From contig OW051473.1 in assembly GCA_932521025.1 (NCBI GenBank), forward strand, positions 9,486,001 to 9,550,000: a stretch of 64,000 nt of DNA, given 5' to 3'. The translations under genes were made by a program, and so were the position numbers. Source of the DNA: Oscheius onirici. Its lineage: Eukaryota; Nematoda; Chromadorea; Rhabditida; Rhabditidae. This document shows positions 38,145 through 48,583 of this stretch, piece after piece (position 1 is the first letter of the stretch; each line of letters opens with the position of its first letter). The notes beneath the pieces were generated by a model. The model worked only from the letters and a program-made list of their open reading frames with translations, did not search any database and was not told the origin of the DNA.

Positions 38145-38856
38145 CTATTTCTTGATGTCCTTCGGGTTCAGAATGGCCTCTCTGAGTGTTTTTCCACCAA
38201 GAACCTGAAATTTTTAGCTCGTCACCATCTCAATGATCCATAATTTGGATATCCGGTATTTTCATCTAATTTTTTTTCCTGATAAAAGCTCTTGTCGAAC
38301 TCGGCGTGTAACACAACTCCTACTACTTCAAAAATGCTCAAGTTTGCTAGTAATAGGTTGTTTTTGTACATTTCGGTTTGAACACGGAGTTCTTCAAAAA
38401 TCCAATGTGTTCACTTGACGATTTTACATTCTGGGGTTGAACTCGATAGACATCCTGAAACATGTAAAAAGAGTGAACAATGCTTGAAAATTTGAACTTT
38501 AGATAGTACCAGTTCCACTCAAAGTTGTTCGTTGTGGGCGAACACGAACAGTCCGTGTTCGACGTCGACCAGTGGTAGACGCGGACATCCGTGTTCGCTT
38601 CGAAGACGAACAAAAAGTTCTCAGTTCGATTCCGTGGTCGATCCGACCAAAAAATCAAGGCGGCCGTTCGGTTCGTGTTCGTGTCCGCCCACCTCTGGGT
38701 ATTACCGATAATGACACTTACCTCTGTCCTATCAGGTATATAACTCTTATAATTGATGGCAACAAATGCTGGATAGGTGAGGGCACAGGCAGCGTAGTAC
38801 CATCTCAAGAGGACAGTCCTGGTCGATCTCTCGACATAGTACCACGGTAAACTCAT
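38145..38856 (-). CDS. 73-aa membrane-anchored protein, unidentified
   Basis: Three exons (38856-38722, 38454-38428, 38204-38145) close to 73 residues with strong splice sites (gag|gtaagt). The protein starts MSLPWYYVERSTRTVLLRWY, has one hydrophobic segment (YAACALTYPAFVAINY), then DVYRVQPQN and GGKTLREAILNPKDIKK. One N-terminal helix with a charged tail fits a small mitochondrial or ER membrane subunit. The family is not recognised. Intron 1 holds a palindromic CGAACAC-rich sequence. Confidence 0.72.
38525..38690. repeat. CGAACAC/GTGTTCG-rich palindromic cluster
   Basis: Inside intron 1 of the 73-aa gene: cgaacacgaacagtccgtgttcg is an inverted repeat, and gtgttcg/cgaac words recur about ten times in 165 nt. 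Confidence 0.5.
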
Positions 38857-39111
38857 TCTGAAGCCAAAGATCGAGTTTAAAAGGACACGATGTCAAGATA
38901 CCAATGGAAAATCCATCATAAAAAACATTAAAGTAAGCGGCAATTTTATTGCAAGAGATATATATTACATGACGTAGAAATGTGTATCACCGATTGTGTA
39001 TTTAGTTGCTATGACCGATTTGGAACCGAGAAAGAAGCGTGTGTTGAAGCAAGATAAATGAGGTTTAGCGCGGCAAAGGTATATACTACAGTGGGAGATT
39101 CTCTCTAAAAA

Positions 39112-41286
39112 TTAGCTCGAGTCGACGCCTTCGACGTCGATGAGCTCGTCCTCTTCCGGAACTTCGTCTCCTTCTTCCGGATCCAGGCAGATGACTAGGG
39201 GAGTTATTGGAGCGAAGGCCTGAAAAGAAAAAGATGGTAATGGCAAAGAATATAAAGAAAAAATAAAGATAAGGTGAAAATGTAGCCCTTAATCTGCTGT
39301 ACAACTTTTCAGAATATATCAAAAGTTCCAAAAATTGGTCATCAGTTCTAACAGTAACGTATTTTGTGGACAGGGTAAAGTTTCTATTAGTTTTACGGTA
39401 TGTTAGAGAAAAGATTGCTTTGCCTATATATACTGCTTAATCTAATCTTAAATAGTTCTAAATGTAAGCGCCAAAAGCAAGAGTAAAGTTTTACCTCTGG
39501 AGGATACTGCTCTTTCAGCTTTTGCTCAATGATTTTCTCTGGTGTTAGTAGAGGTTGCGGCTCGGCTTTCTTAGCCTTGATGAGTTTTGCCTCTTCCTGT
39601 TTTTCCTTTTCCACCTTCTCCTGGATCTGCCTGATAATCTTCTTGACATCGAGCTTTGTAATCTGTTCCTCTTCTGCTACTTTAGAAGGCGAATTTTTCA
39701 GCTTGACCATCCTCTTGACCGGCATTCGTGGCTGCTGAGGCCTGGGATCCACTTTCTCCAGCACAGGAGGTGGAACTTTCTTTCTCCCCTAAACATCTTT
39801 AAACTAAAATATAAGTTAAGTCTTACGCTATTATTCTTCCGTTTTCTTATAACCTTGTTCATCGTATCTACAGTTTTCTCGTTGGCGAACATGTTTTTAA
39901 CCGTCTCCTTTTCGTTGCTAGTTAACTCGAATGGAGCTGAAAAAGATAGTGTTATAGCTTATTGTGACAAAAACTTACTAACTGTCGTCGCACCCGCTTC
40001 CACAGCCTCATTTCTCTGCTCTGCACTCAAATTACCCTTGGAAAAGGCGTCGTAAAAGACCAGCTTTGTACGAAGCACCGTAGCATCAATTATGTCGCGT
40101 CCCTAGAAAAATGGATGATTATGTGTTTATCACCATTTTGAGCCTTCATTCTGAATTTCGGCTTCCATTTTCTTCCGGTCACGTTCTAACTACAAAGCAG
40201 GTACGTGACTTACCATAAGACCCAGAAAATTGATTGCAAATTTGTTCTTTCCTTACACTGCCGCTCCTCATTGCATTTTTCTAACTTCTTTGCTTATGTT
40301 GAAAGAACGCTGATCTCTGTTTCTATAGAGACCACTCTGAGGTACATATTCATGCCCGTAGCTTAATATAGCGCTATATTATCGAATGCTCAAATCAAAA
40401 AAAAACTGACCCTCGGGAAAGCACCTTCGAGTCAAATGACAGTGTAAGAATAATGCTAGATATAGGAGCTTTAAATTCAGTTTGGCTAACTGCTGATGCG
40501 CAAATAGAAAATCTACTTTAACCAGTTTGTATTGACATATTAAACCAAGCGAAATTTTCTGATATGAACTAACTGTTGATAGTAGTCGGTCAACCGAATT
40601 TTTTAGCCTCTTAGGTTTGCAGATTTAGTGAAACTACGCCTTCTGGTTACCCTACTCTGTTGAAAAGTCATGCATCCTACACTCATTCCCGTCAGTTCAA
40701 AAACAGGAAAGTAATCAAAATTCTGTCTCGTTTCGTACCATCTCAAGTTCCGGTTATTTTTACACGTCGACAGCTCTTTCAGAGTATCTTGAATTACAAA
40801 ATATATCAACTCTGTCTTACCTCACAAAAATGCGCCGCATTATTTGGATGGTCTGGATTCTCCTTGATCAGATCGTTATCTACCAACAGGAGCGGAATCT
40901 TGTATTGTAGAACGCTTCTATTCTGAAAATAAAAGAGAATAACTTAAAAAGTACTAGAAAACTGCCTCTTTTCTTAGCCTCTGTTTTAAAAGTGAACATT
41001 GAAGACATTTCCAGGAACATAAGCCCGGCAATCGAAACTTTGTGGCTAGGACGAATTCATAAACACGACCGGGAAGAGTCTTGCTTTGCCAAACAAGAAC
41101 CTGAAAAAAGTTGGCTCAAAAACGAAAAGTAAGTCAAGTAACCTTATTTTTTCTGTGTCTACTCATAGCATAGGCTGCTTTTCCATAGTCTTCAGGCGGT
41201 GGTGGTTCTTTTGGTTTAACTGGCGGCGCCTCTGTATCAGGTGATGGCCCAGCTGAGGAGGACGGTTGAGGCTCTTCCGTCCCCAT
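39112..41286 (-). CDS. 312-aa Lys/Glu-rich protein, unidentified
   Basis: Seven exons (41286-41143, 41100-41039, 40917-40821, 40102-39979, 39936-39827, 39788-39495, 39219-39112) close to 312 residues. Order: a Pro/Ser-rich N-terminus (PQPSSSAGPSPDTEAPP), a globular part (KVLVWQSKTLPGRVYEFVL, IPLLLVDNDLIKENPDHPNN), a helical stretch (RDIIDATVLRTKLVFYDAF), then a long basic coiled region (VKKIIRQIQEKVEKEKQEEAKL), and an acidic end (DEVPEEDELIDVEGVDSS). No signal peptide or membrane segment, so likely nuclear or cytosolic. I do not recognise the family. The acceptor of exon 3 (gaatag) was selected by phase. The ATG follows an ttttaggcag that may be a trans-splice site. Confidence 0.8.
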
Positions 41287-41826
41287 TTTCTGCCTAAAAT
41301 GATTCAATTTCTACGAAAATAGCTTAAAAAAGGGGAAGAACAAGGCGAGAGAACAGATAATTTGGAAAAACGGGTAATCCGAAGCTGCTAGACAAACGAG
41401 AATCGAAAGTTTGAGTGTTCCTGGTTGCCGCGAGAAGGCATCCCTAAACCGGCCCCGCACGAGAATTGCGTCAATGGTGCATAGGGTCAAGTTGGAGGAT
41501 GAGCGCGAATGTCGCGAGGGACTTTGAACTCGGGATTTTTTGAGCACGAACGAGAAGATCAAGAGTTCTTTAGGAGAAAACAACAACTTTCCAAAGAATG
41601 TTTAATGTGAAAATTATGGTTTCTGCACAGAACAGGATCATTATACGACCAAAAGTGAGTTTTTACAGATTTTGAGACAGTTATACAGTTTTGCATGCTA
41701 ACGCAGAAATATTTCCACATTACGAAAGAAATTTTAATCCATTTTCAGTAACTATGCTCGTAATCGGCCCGCCCAGGTTTTACGGCTCACCGAGCCGCAA
41801 ATTACCATAGCAACGGTTGCATTTTA
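41287..41826. promoter_or_regulatory. Divergent promoter region
   Basis: 540 nt between two divergent start codons, able to serve both the 312-aa gene (-) and the coiled-coil gene (+). No clear TATA box. Confidence 0.45.
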
Positions 41827-44062
41827 ATGACGACTAAGCCGGTCAAAACGCCCGGAAAGCTACTGAAACCGACGAATGTCTTAAAGGTTTGTTTTTCTCG
41901 CATTTTCCTTACTTAATATGTACAGGTTAATTCGAAATCTAAAGAAACAAAGCCCTCAAAAAATGTCAAGAAGCCGGCAGCACCAAATCCCGGATTGGAA
42001 AGGAAGCTTACTCAAGCTGCGGCTGAAAATGAGAGGGTAAAAAAGTCACATTATTTTTCCATCGATTTCAGCTCCAAAAACTGGCGGACAAGCTGCAATT
42101 TGACTTGAAAAGGATATGTACCGAGGCATCATTAAAGGATCAGGTTTGAAGGCTGTAATTTTCAAATATGGGCTTGTCTAGGCAAACGACAGGGCTCTTC
42201 AGCACGCTCTTCTCACTAGGAATCAATTGGTGGACCAGAAGAATATTACTCTTTTACTGGAGAAGACGGCAGCTTCTCAGAGGGCACATCAAGCTACTGA
42301 ACAGACTGTATGTTTGGGAGGGGAACGTAACTCTACACATCCTTGAGAAGAAACCTCAAACTAAAAGCTCACACAGATTTCCTGCAAAAATTTTTTAGCA
42401 AAGATGTAGCACTGAACAAATTCTGCAACTTTGGAGAACATCACAAACCTTGAAAATGTTTGGTAATGACAGAAAAATCTTGCTCTGATACAGCAAACTG
42501 TTGGTTTTAGCTGGAAGTGCGACAAAACTGTGTATTCGGTTTTTCTACAAATTTTCTAAAAATACAAATTTTTTTTCTACAATGCTACAAATTCGCTGAA
42601 CATCGCAAAGCTGGAACTTTTGTGCGTTGTCTAGAAAATTGAGGTTTCAATTGGGGCTGGAAAATAGGCATACAGCTTGGAAAAAGCTCCATAAGCACGA
42701 AATTTCAGAAACTGTTCCAAAAGATTCGAAGTTTGATGCTGACATCAAAGGCAAAGAGAGTATCATCGACGCAGACTGACGGATGGAGCGAAAAGGGCAG
42801 AACGGATGAGGCAGCGACGCAAACAATAGAGGAACTGACAAAAGAAAACGTACTCGTGCTATCGGGAAAAGGTTAACTGACGCATATTTTCAGGCTGAGA
42901 GATTGCTTCGCGACTCTGATCCACTCCTCACTGCCTTTATAGCCGAGCTCGAGAGGGAAAAGATTGCCGCCCAAAATGACTTGAAGTTTTCGCTGTATCA
43001 TATGGAGCAAAGAATGAAGGACGACGCTATTTTCCAAGTATCTGATGGTTTTTTGGTATTTTGAGGCCTTTTTTTAGCTCCGTAGTGCCCAAGAAGCTAG
43101 TGAAGTGAGGCTGGAACATGTTCTTCAGAACCATGCCGAGGAGACACGACTGATGGAAAATGATCATGAGACAGAAAAAGAAAGACTGGAGGCCAGGATC
43201 GATGAGATGATGGTAAAACTTTACTGATTTTGTATTTGATCGAAAGGAAGCGTCCGAAAAAGTAAAGACGCTTCACTGGTCCCGTCATGATTACAGCGAG
43301 TTATGTCACTAGCGTCCCTCAAGAACTGCCATTCTTCTGTTTTGCACTGAGTGTTTGCCCCACAATCGGTTAATCGGTTCAGCTGAAATGAGCTACTTTC
43401 ATATATTCAGTCGTTGGGATATGAGGCGAAAACGGCGTTTTGCAAGATGTTCTCGCCAAAGAATTGATAAAAACAGTACTTTTTCAAGCTGGATCGACTC
43501 TTTGAGCCTACAAATCCAATGCAAAATACTAAAATTTGCAGTACAGAGGGATGTTCGGGACGAAACCAACCGAAGTCGCGACGGGACCAGTACAATTGGT
43601 CTCAGGTTCTTCATTTTGCGGTTTTCAGAAAGAAATTGAACTGATCCGAGAGGCAAACGATGTTCTTACAAGAAAAGTAGACGAATCTCAAGAAAAACTA
43701 AGACAACAAGCTTCGAGTCTAGGAAAAGCTAAAGCTCAGGCGGAAATTTCTCGCTCAGAGCTGGTCAAGCTGAGGGAATTCAAGAAAAACGTGATCCATG
43801 ATGCCCAAAAAGTCGGGGAAATGCGCTCGGAGCTGAACAAGTTCAAAGACATTAATGAAATCATTCTGAACGAGTTTGCCAAGGTAAGAAGTCCTTTATG
43901 CTAATCAAACGCTCGTTTTTGCAGCTCGAAGAAGAAAGGGACGGATTAATCGCTGAATTGGAAAAAGGAATAAGAAGCTTAGGCGGGCTCAACGGCACAA
44001 GAAACGGCATCCTGAATTCGAAAGCTTTGAGACTGAAGGAATTGGTCAAAATGAAGGCTTAG
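41827..44062 (+). CDS. 393-aa coiled-coil protein
   Basis: Nine exons (41827-41886, 41926-42036, 42072-42143, 42182-42307, 42709-42849, 42894-43037, 43078-43212, 43629-43883, 43925-44062) close to 393 residues, all introns phase 0. A Lys/Pro-rich N-terminus is followed by heptad-rich helix almost to the end (QKLADKLQFDLKRICTEA, LYHMEQRMKDDAIFQ, EIELIREANDVLTRKV, MRSELNKFKDINEIILNEF). It resembles centrosomal, ciliary or cytoskeletal coiled-coil proteins in composition, but this is too general to name it. Two longer introns (42308-42708, 43213-43628) contain palindromic repeat copies or AT-rich filler. Confidence 0.85.
42396..42472 (+). repeat. Palindromic dispersed element, partial copy
   Basis: agcaaagatgtagcactgaa, then caactttggagaacatcaca and aaccttgaaaatg. 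In intron 4 of the coiled-coil gene. Confidence 0.55.
42585..42652 (+). repeat. Palindromic dispersed element, half copy
   Basis: tacaaattcgctgaacatcg, then caaagctggaac and the tail aaaattgaggttt. Same intron as the preceding copy. Confidence 0.55.
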
Positions 44063-44981
44063 AAGAAATTGTAAGAAACTTTTGTCGTGTTTTGGTCTTT
44101 CAGTCAATAATAAAGGTTTTATATCACCAATTCATAACGTTTTGAAAAGTAGCTCACTTCGCTATACCTCAACATTTGGAGCTGGTCGCAAAGTCAGCTT
44201 CCGTTGAATCTTTTATGGCCAATTTAACCATCAAAGATTTTCGCACCGCTGTTCTTGCCACGCTCTGACTTGACCGCTTCCAGATCCTTCAAGCTCCTTC
44301 CATTTGACCCTCGCGTTCGAGTCTTGACTTATGGTTCTGTCCATCTTCGATTGTATGACTAAACTGTCTCTCCTTTGTTATTGGTTGGCTTTTTTATCAA
44401 GCGTTTTTCAAGGTTTTGTATAGTCCATTTCAAACCTTCAGCGGCAGCATTTGAAATTTAAAGGACTTTTTTCGTGATTCCCGGCAAGGAAATAGGAAAA
44501 TGAGGGCCTCGGCGTTGGATTTTATTTATTTTTGATCCAATTTTAATGATTTTTAGCAGTTTTTCATTTTTTTTTCATTTTCAGTTTTTCATTGTCGAGC
44601 TCCGCGTAGAAATATACCTATATGATGTCAAAATCGGGAAAAAATTTCCATTTTTCAAAGATTCTGGTCGTTTTTAATGGAAAACTAGCCATTATGAGCA
44701 AAATTGACCTAAAACTTGCTGCTTTCACGTCGTTTTGATAGCAAGTAGGTTTTAAAAGGTGCAGAATTTTAAAAGAAGCCCAGAATTACTAATAAACGGT
44801 GAAAAAATACCGAAAATTCTCAAAAAACAGTGATTTTCGGATTCCGAGCCAACTTTGTTTAAACTGGCGCCCAAACCAGTGCCGCTGGCCGTTGGAAATA
44901 GAACTTTTGTGGTTGTACCGCAGTAGACGTCTCAGTTCGGTCAAAAATTTTCCTGAACTTCATGGAGAGCCCACAACGAAA
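44063..44981. other. Intergenic region
   Basis: AT-rich, with runs of T. No gene recognised. Confidence 0.4.
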
Positions 44982-45590
44982 ATGGCTGGTGGAAATCCAG
45001 AAAATCCTGGGAGAAAAAATCATCATCAATGGCACATGTCTTGGGTACCGAAGACGAAACCTTCAAGGAACTTCATCCCGCCTAAAGCCTACACAAGGAA
45101 GCAGATTGTGGAGATGCTCGACAGTGAAGAAGACAGCCCCGATCCAACGGCAGTCTTCGGACTGCACTACCTTACTGCCAAGAAGTGAGCAAAGGAACCT
45201 CTGGAGGAAAGAGACCTGGTTCAAAAAGACTCGCGGAAAACTTACAATCTACAGATACGGTAACTCAATATTGCTTTCATCACTTGTACTTTTCAGAACT
45301 CTCAGCCAGAGCAGCTGTCCATGAACTTTCCACTCTACCCACAAATGCCATCAGTGAACTTCAACTATAAGTATGAGCAACCACCCATGAACTATCCGCT
45401 TCATCCACATATGCCAATATGGTAACTCAATTTTTCGTTCATCATGAGTACTTTCAGAGCCATCAGAATGGGCACAGCGGCTCCTTCCAGCCCTCCAGCC
45501 TCTCGATGAGCGGGTCGCTTTACCCATAGATGCCGGCCTTCTACGCAGCCTACCCGTACTGGCAGCCGTCTGGTTGCCCGTTCCAGTGAT
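44982..45590 (+). pseudogene. Decayed Tyr/Pro-rich repeat gene with an eIF4E-binding-like motif
   Basis: The first block (44982-45188) reads MAGGNPENPGRKNHHQWHM..., then AYTRKQIVEMLDSEEDSPDP, where YTRKQIV resembles the Y-x4-L-hydrophobic motif of eIF4E-binding proteins such as 4E-T. It ends at TGA, but the coding signal goes on one frame over (SKGTSGGKRPGSKRLAEN). Two further blocks follow introns that are copies of each other (gtaactcaat...ttcatca...tactttcag). They contain related sequences: NFPLYPQMPSVNF, NYPLHPHMPIW, and SGSLYP-stop-MPAFYAAYPYW. The in-frame TAG at 45528 stands where the repeat has Gln (CAG), and the second intron junction makes TGA. Frame break plus two stops point to a pseudogene or to a partial duplicate of a gene elsewhere. 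The eIF4E link is inference. Confidence 0.5.
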
Positions 45591-45880
45591 GAATAGGGAG
45601 CACAAGGACGTCGGATCCAAATAAACTTGTTGACAACTTCTATACCTTGCTCCTTACCTCCTAACTCCTTTTACCTCCTTGTTTCCTTCCAGAATCTAAA
45701 CTATTATAAAGCCATTGCGGTTGTGGCTGACTCTCTGTTTTTGTCAGTATGTCTGACCACGAGAATCATCGTAGCAAGGTATGAACTGTCAGAATTACTT
45801 TAATCTTTCATCTTTAATCTTTAAGTATCCTAATTCAAACTGTTTCTGTAGGTGAAGTAGGAGGAGGTTCTGGCCAAAAA

Positions 45881-46545
45881 ATCGCTATTTTGTGGCACGT
45901 TTGTTAAAGTTCAGTCGACTAGATCTTCTTGCCACACTGAAGAAATTCGCACCTAACTTTTCCGTCAAAATGTTTCTCCATCGTTGAGGTGGTCGTCCTG
46001 TATTCCTTTTCCTGTATGGCACCCATTCTGCTACAGCTTTTGTCCAACTGATATCCGGGTCATTTGCAACTTTCCAGCACCAGTTGAAGACTCCATTTTT
46101 GTGCTCGTCCACAACGCCTTTTAGTTTGGTTCTGTTCCGTATCTCAATTTGTTCGGAATTCGATCCAAAAGTGACAACTGAGCCATCTTCCTCTCCATCT
46201 CTCTCTGTGTCGTAGCGAGTTCTTCCGATTTCTTCAGTCCCAGAGTCTCAAGTCCATACAGCAGTGTTGGGAGTACTTTCATGTCGAACAGACGCTTCTT
46301 CAGATTCATAGGCGTTAGCCTAGAATAGTAAACCTCCTTATCTTTGAAAAAGGCGGTCCATCCTAGGCGTGTTCGTCTCTGTATTTCTTTTGTTACTTCT
46401 CCGTCTTTCAATAGCACTGATCCCAGGTAGTTGAATTAGTTGACTCGGTCCAAAGGGGTTCCATTCAGTGCAATTTCGTGCCTTACAGTTGTGTAACTAG
46501 TCATCCAGACTCTTTTCCTTCTATTCAATGCTACAACTGGGAAAC
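45881..46545 (-). mobile_element. Relic of an RTE-like LINE, 3' end of the reverse-transcriptase ORF
   Basis: The minus strand reads EIALNGTPLDRVN-stop-FNYLGSVLL, EIQRRTRLGWTAFF, NLKKRLFDMKVLPTLLYGLET and QREMERKMAQLSLLDRIPNK, then after a frameshift near 46140 DEHKNGVFNWCWKVAND, RKRNTGRPPQRWRNILTEKL. This is the thumb and C-terminal part typical of LINE proteins (YLGS, LTYG.ET, GRPP.RW). One in-frame stop and one frameshift: dead copy, 5' truncated. The short start-like exon MSDHENHRSK at 45750-45779 just downstream in plus orientation has no continuation. Confidence 0.82.
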
Positions 46546-46554
46546 TGTTTTTTT

Positions 46555-46775
46555 CAATTCTGCTCCAAAAGGCTACCAACAGCCTACGGTACCCAGTGAA
46601 TTCTCCCCAATAAGACTACCATTTGGACAACTGTCTCTGTGAATTCTACTTTCATTCTCGGTGCTTATCACAAAAATAGCTACCTACAGTCAACTATACT
46701 CGTAATTCTTGGCCAACTGTGTCCTTGTGTTCTAACCTGAACAGCTACCAGTAGAAAAGATTTTCTGACATAAGA
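46555..46775 (+). repeat. Degenerate tandem array, second locus
   Basis: Imperfect units with tctgctccaaaaggctacca, gaattctac and atagctacctacagtcaact blocks, related to the array at 29440-29690. Directly upstream of the LINE relic. Confidence 0.45.
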
Positions 46776-46856
46776 ATAAAACAAATATCCAAAATGTTAT
46801 TCAGAAAATATTCATTAACAATCACAAATTGCACAGTCAATTGTTTGGTCGCATTC

Positions 46857-48233
46857 TCAGAACGAGATGTCTTGATAGAAAATTGCCTTCTTGCTCACCA
46901 GCTCTTCTTGGAACTCTGTCACAAACTGTTGCCATAATGAGCGAGCTCCAGCCTGAATTTTACACTGTTTTCCGTGACTTTGCCAGCTTACCGTGACCGC
47001 TGTACACTTGATAGTCAGTCTCATATGAGCATCAGTTGCAATAGGTCTCTGGGTTACTGTAACTGGTCCGTGGGATGCAGTTGTTGCTGAAAGTGAGATA
47101 CTAGTTGTGAGCACTGTAGCTGTTGAAGAGAGGCTTACACCATTGTTTTCCGAAGTCCCAGTCTCTCAATATTCTAAAGTTAACCTGTTGAAGTTGGTGT
47201 TGAGTCTCCAGTCACAGTTGCCCCAGAAGCAATGGATGATCCAGTCGTTTGAATTGTAGTGGTCGAAGTGATCATGTTGACCAAGCCTTCTGTAGTGGAA
47301 ACAGTTGTTATGATCGGTGGATTAGTCACAACTCGTGGAGGTCCTTGAGAGCATTTGGAAACGACGGTGCCTGAACCGATGTGTGTTCTGTTAGACAAGT
47401 TGTGTTGATACTTGGCTCGTCTACTTTAGCCCTCCTCTAAATTTCAGAAGTTCTTGATAAAACCTCAATATTCCAGCTCACTCTTACATTTTCCAACCAT
47501 GTGGTATTCAGAGAAATTGTAGTACTTAACGATTTCTACAACTTTGCAGAACATCACGAAGCTCAAAAGGGCATTAACCTGATATAAACCTTCTTTTTTT
47601 CTTGGTCTTCAAGCTCTTAATCTGCCGTTCGTGGTTTCGGAGCAAGATATGACTAGGATCGAAACTTTTTCAACATTCGCAATGTTGCGCAAAGTTAAAC
47701 AGCTGTTAACATACTACAACTTTGCTGAGCATCATTTAAATGAAAATGATCTAAAAGAGTGAGATTTCTTCTCGAAGTTTCGAAATAAGAAGGACTGACT
47801 TTTGTGTTTGACTGTCCCGACCAAACCCACCCTTAACCATCAAAAGTTGACCGTCCCCGGAACACTTTCCCCTGACCAGTTTTCCTTGAACGTAGTTCTC
47901 AATGGTCGGTGTACAGACGACTTGTGTCGTTGGATAATTGTGAGCTGTCAGAATCAGATTCGTCTGTAAATGTTGCTTCTTTTTTGAAATAAAACAAACT
48001 GTTTTCGTAACATCGGCTGTGATTTTGTTTCTGACAGCTCCTCTGTTTTTGGATTGCGGCGAATCGACTTTATCTCCATAGCTCGGATAAGTCCAGGCAG
48101 CCGGAGAAGCAATGTCCAGACGCATTTCAATGGATAGCAGCTGATCGTTCGGATTTGTCCCTCCATTTTGGTTGTTCCCGTCATTTGAAGGCTGACAGGC
48201 GAGACTAAACGGAAGAAAGAGGAGAAAGAACAT
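46857..48233 (-). CDS. Secreted mucin-like Thr/Ser-rich protein
   Basis: Four exons (48233-48000, 47963-47800, 47420-47185, 47119-46857) close to 298 residues. A signal peptide (FFLLFLPFSLAC) starts the protein. The N-terminal part has Cys residues around VVCTPTIENY and VRGKCSGDG; the middle is a Thr/Ser-rich linker (TTVSTTEG, ITSTTTIQTTGSS, TPTSTG) of the kind that is heavily O-glycosylated; the C-terminal part (RLTIKCTAVTVSWQ, GKQCKIQAGARSLWQQFV) looks globular with a Cys pair. No membrane anchor. Probably a surface or matrix protein. Intron 1 (36 nt) would also be in frame if retained. Intron 2 carries a double palindromic repeat. Confidence 0.78.
47500..47770 (+). repeat. Palindromic dispersed element, two copies
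   Basis: tctacaactttgcagaacat and cacgaagctcaaaag in the first; gcaatgttgcgcaaagttaa, then actacaactttgctgagcat and gaaaatgatc in the second. In intron 2 of the mucin-like gene. Confidence 0.55.
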
Positions 48234-48583
48234 TCGTGTCCTGTCAAAACCGCAACGGTGGTCATTTTTATAGGCGATCCCCGTGTTTACCTGAATGTTG
48301 CCAAAGAAAAATGACTGTTGCGACTTTTATGACATTTTGTGAGAAATAAAAACTTGCTGTACGGAATCGAAGAGCACGATAAAAGGGAATATCGCCGAAA
48401 GGGGCTTCCAAATAGGTAGGTTTGAAGACCAAATGTTTTGGTTTCGGTCGCCTTAAGCCTGATTGCCTTCTCTACATCGCTTGCTGTTAAACGACGTGGC
48501 TCTGAGGGTTCTTCCTAAAGCCGAAAAATTGTGTGGCGGCGTTGGAGAAGGGGTTGATGATCGTAATTACAAAGAAGGCCGGA
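48234..48583. other. Intergenic region
   Basis: Between the mucin-like start and the 3' end of the next gene. Nothing recognised. Confidence 0.4.

Noticed and set aside
38347-38856. 169-codon single-exon frame on the minus strand
   Set aside because: Only its first 45 codons and one 9-codon piece are real; the rest is the unspliced intron with the CGAACAC cluster.
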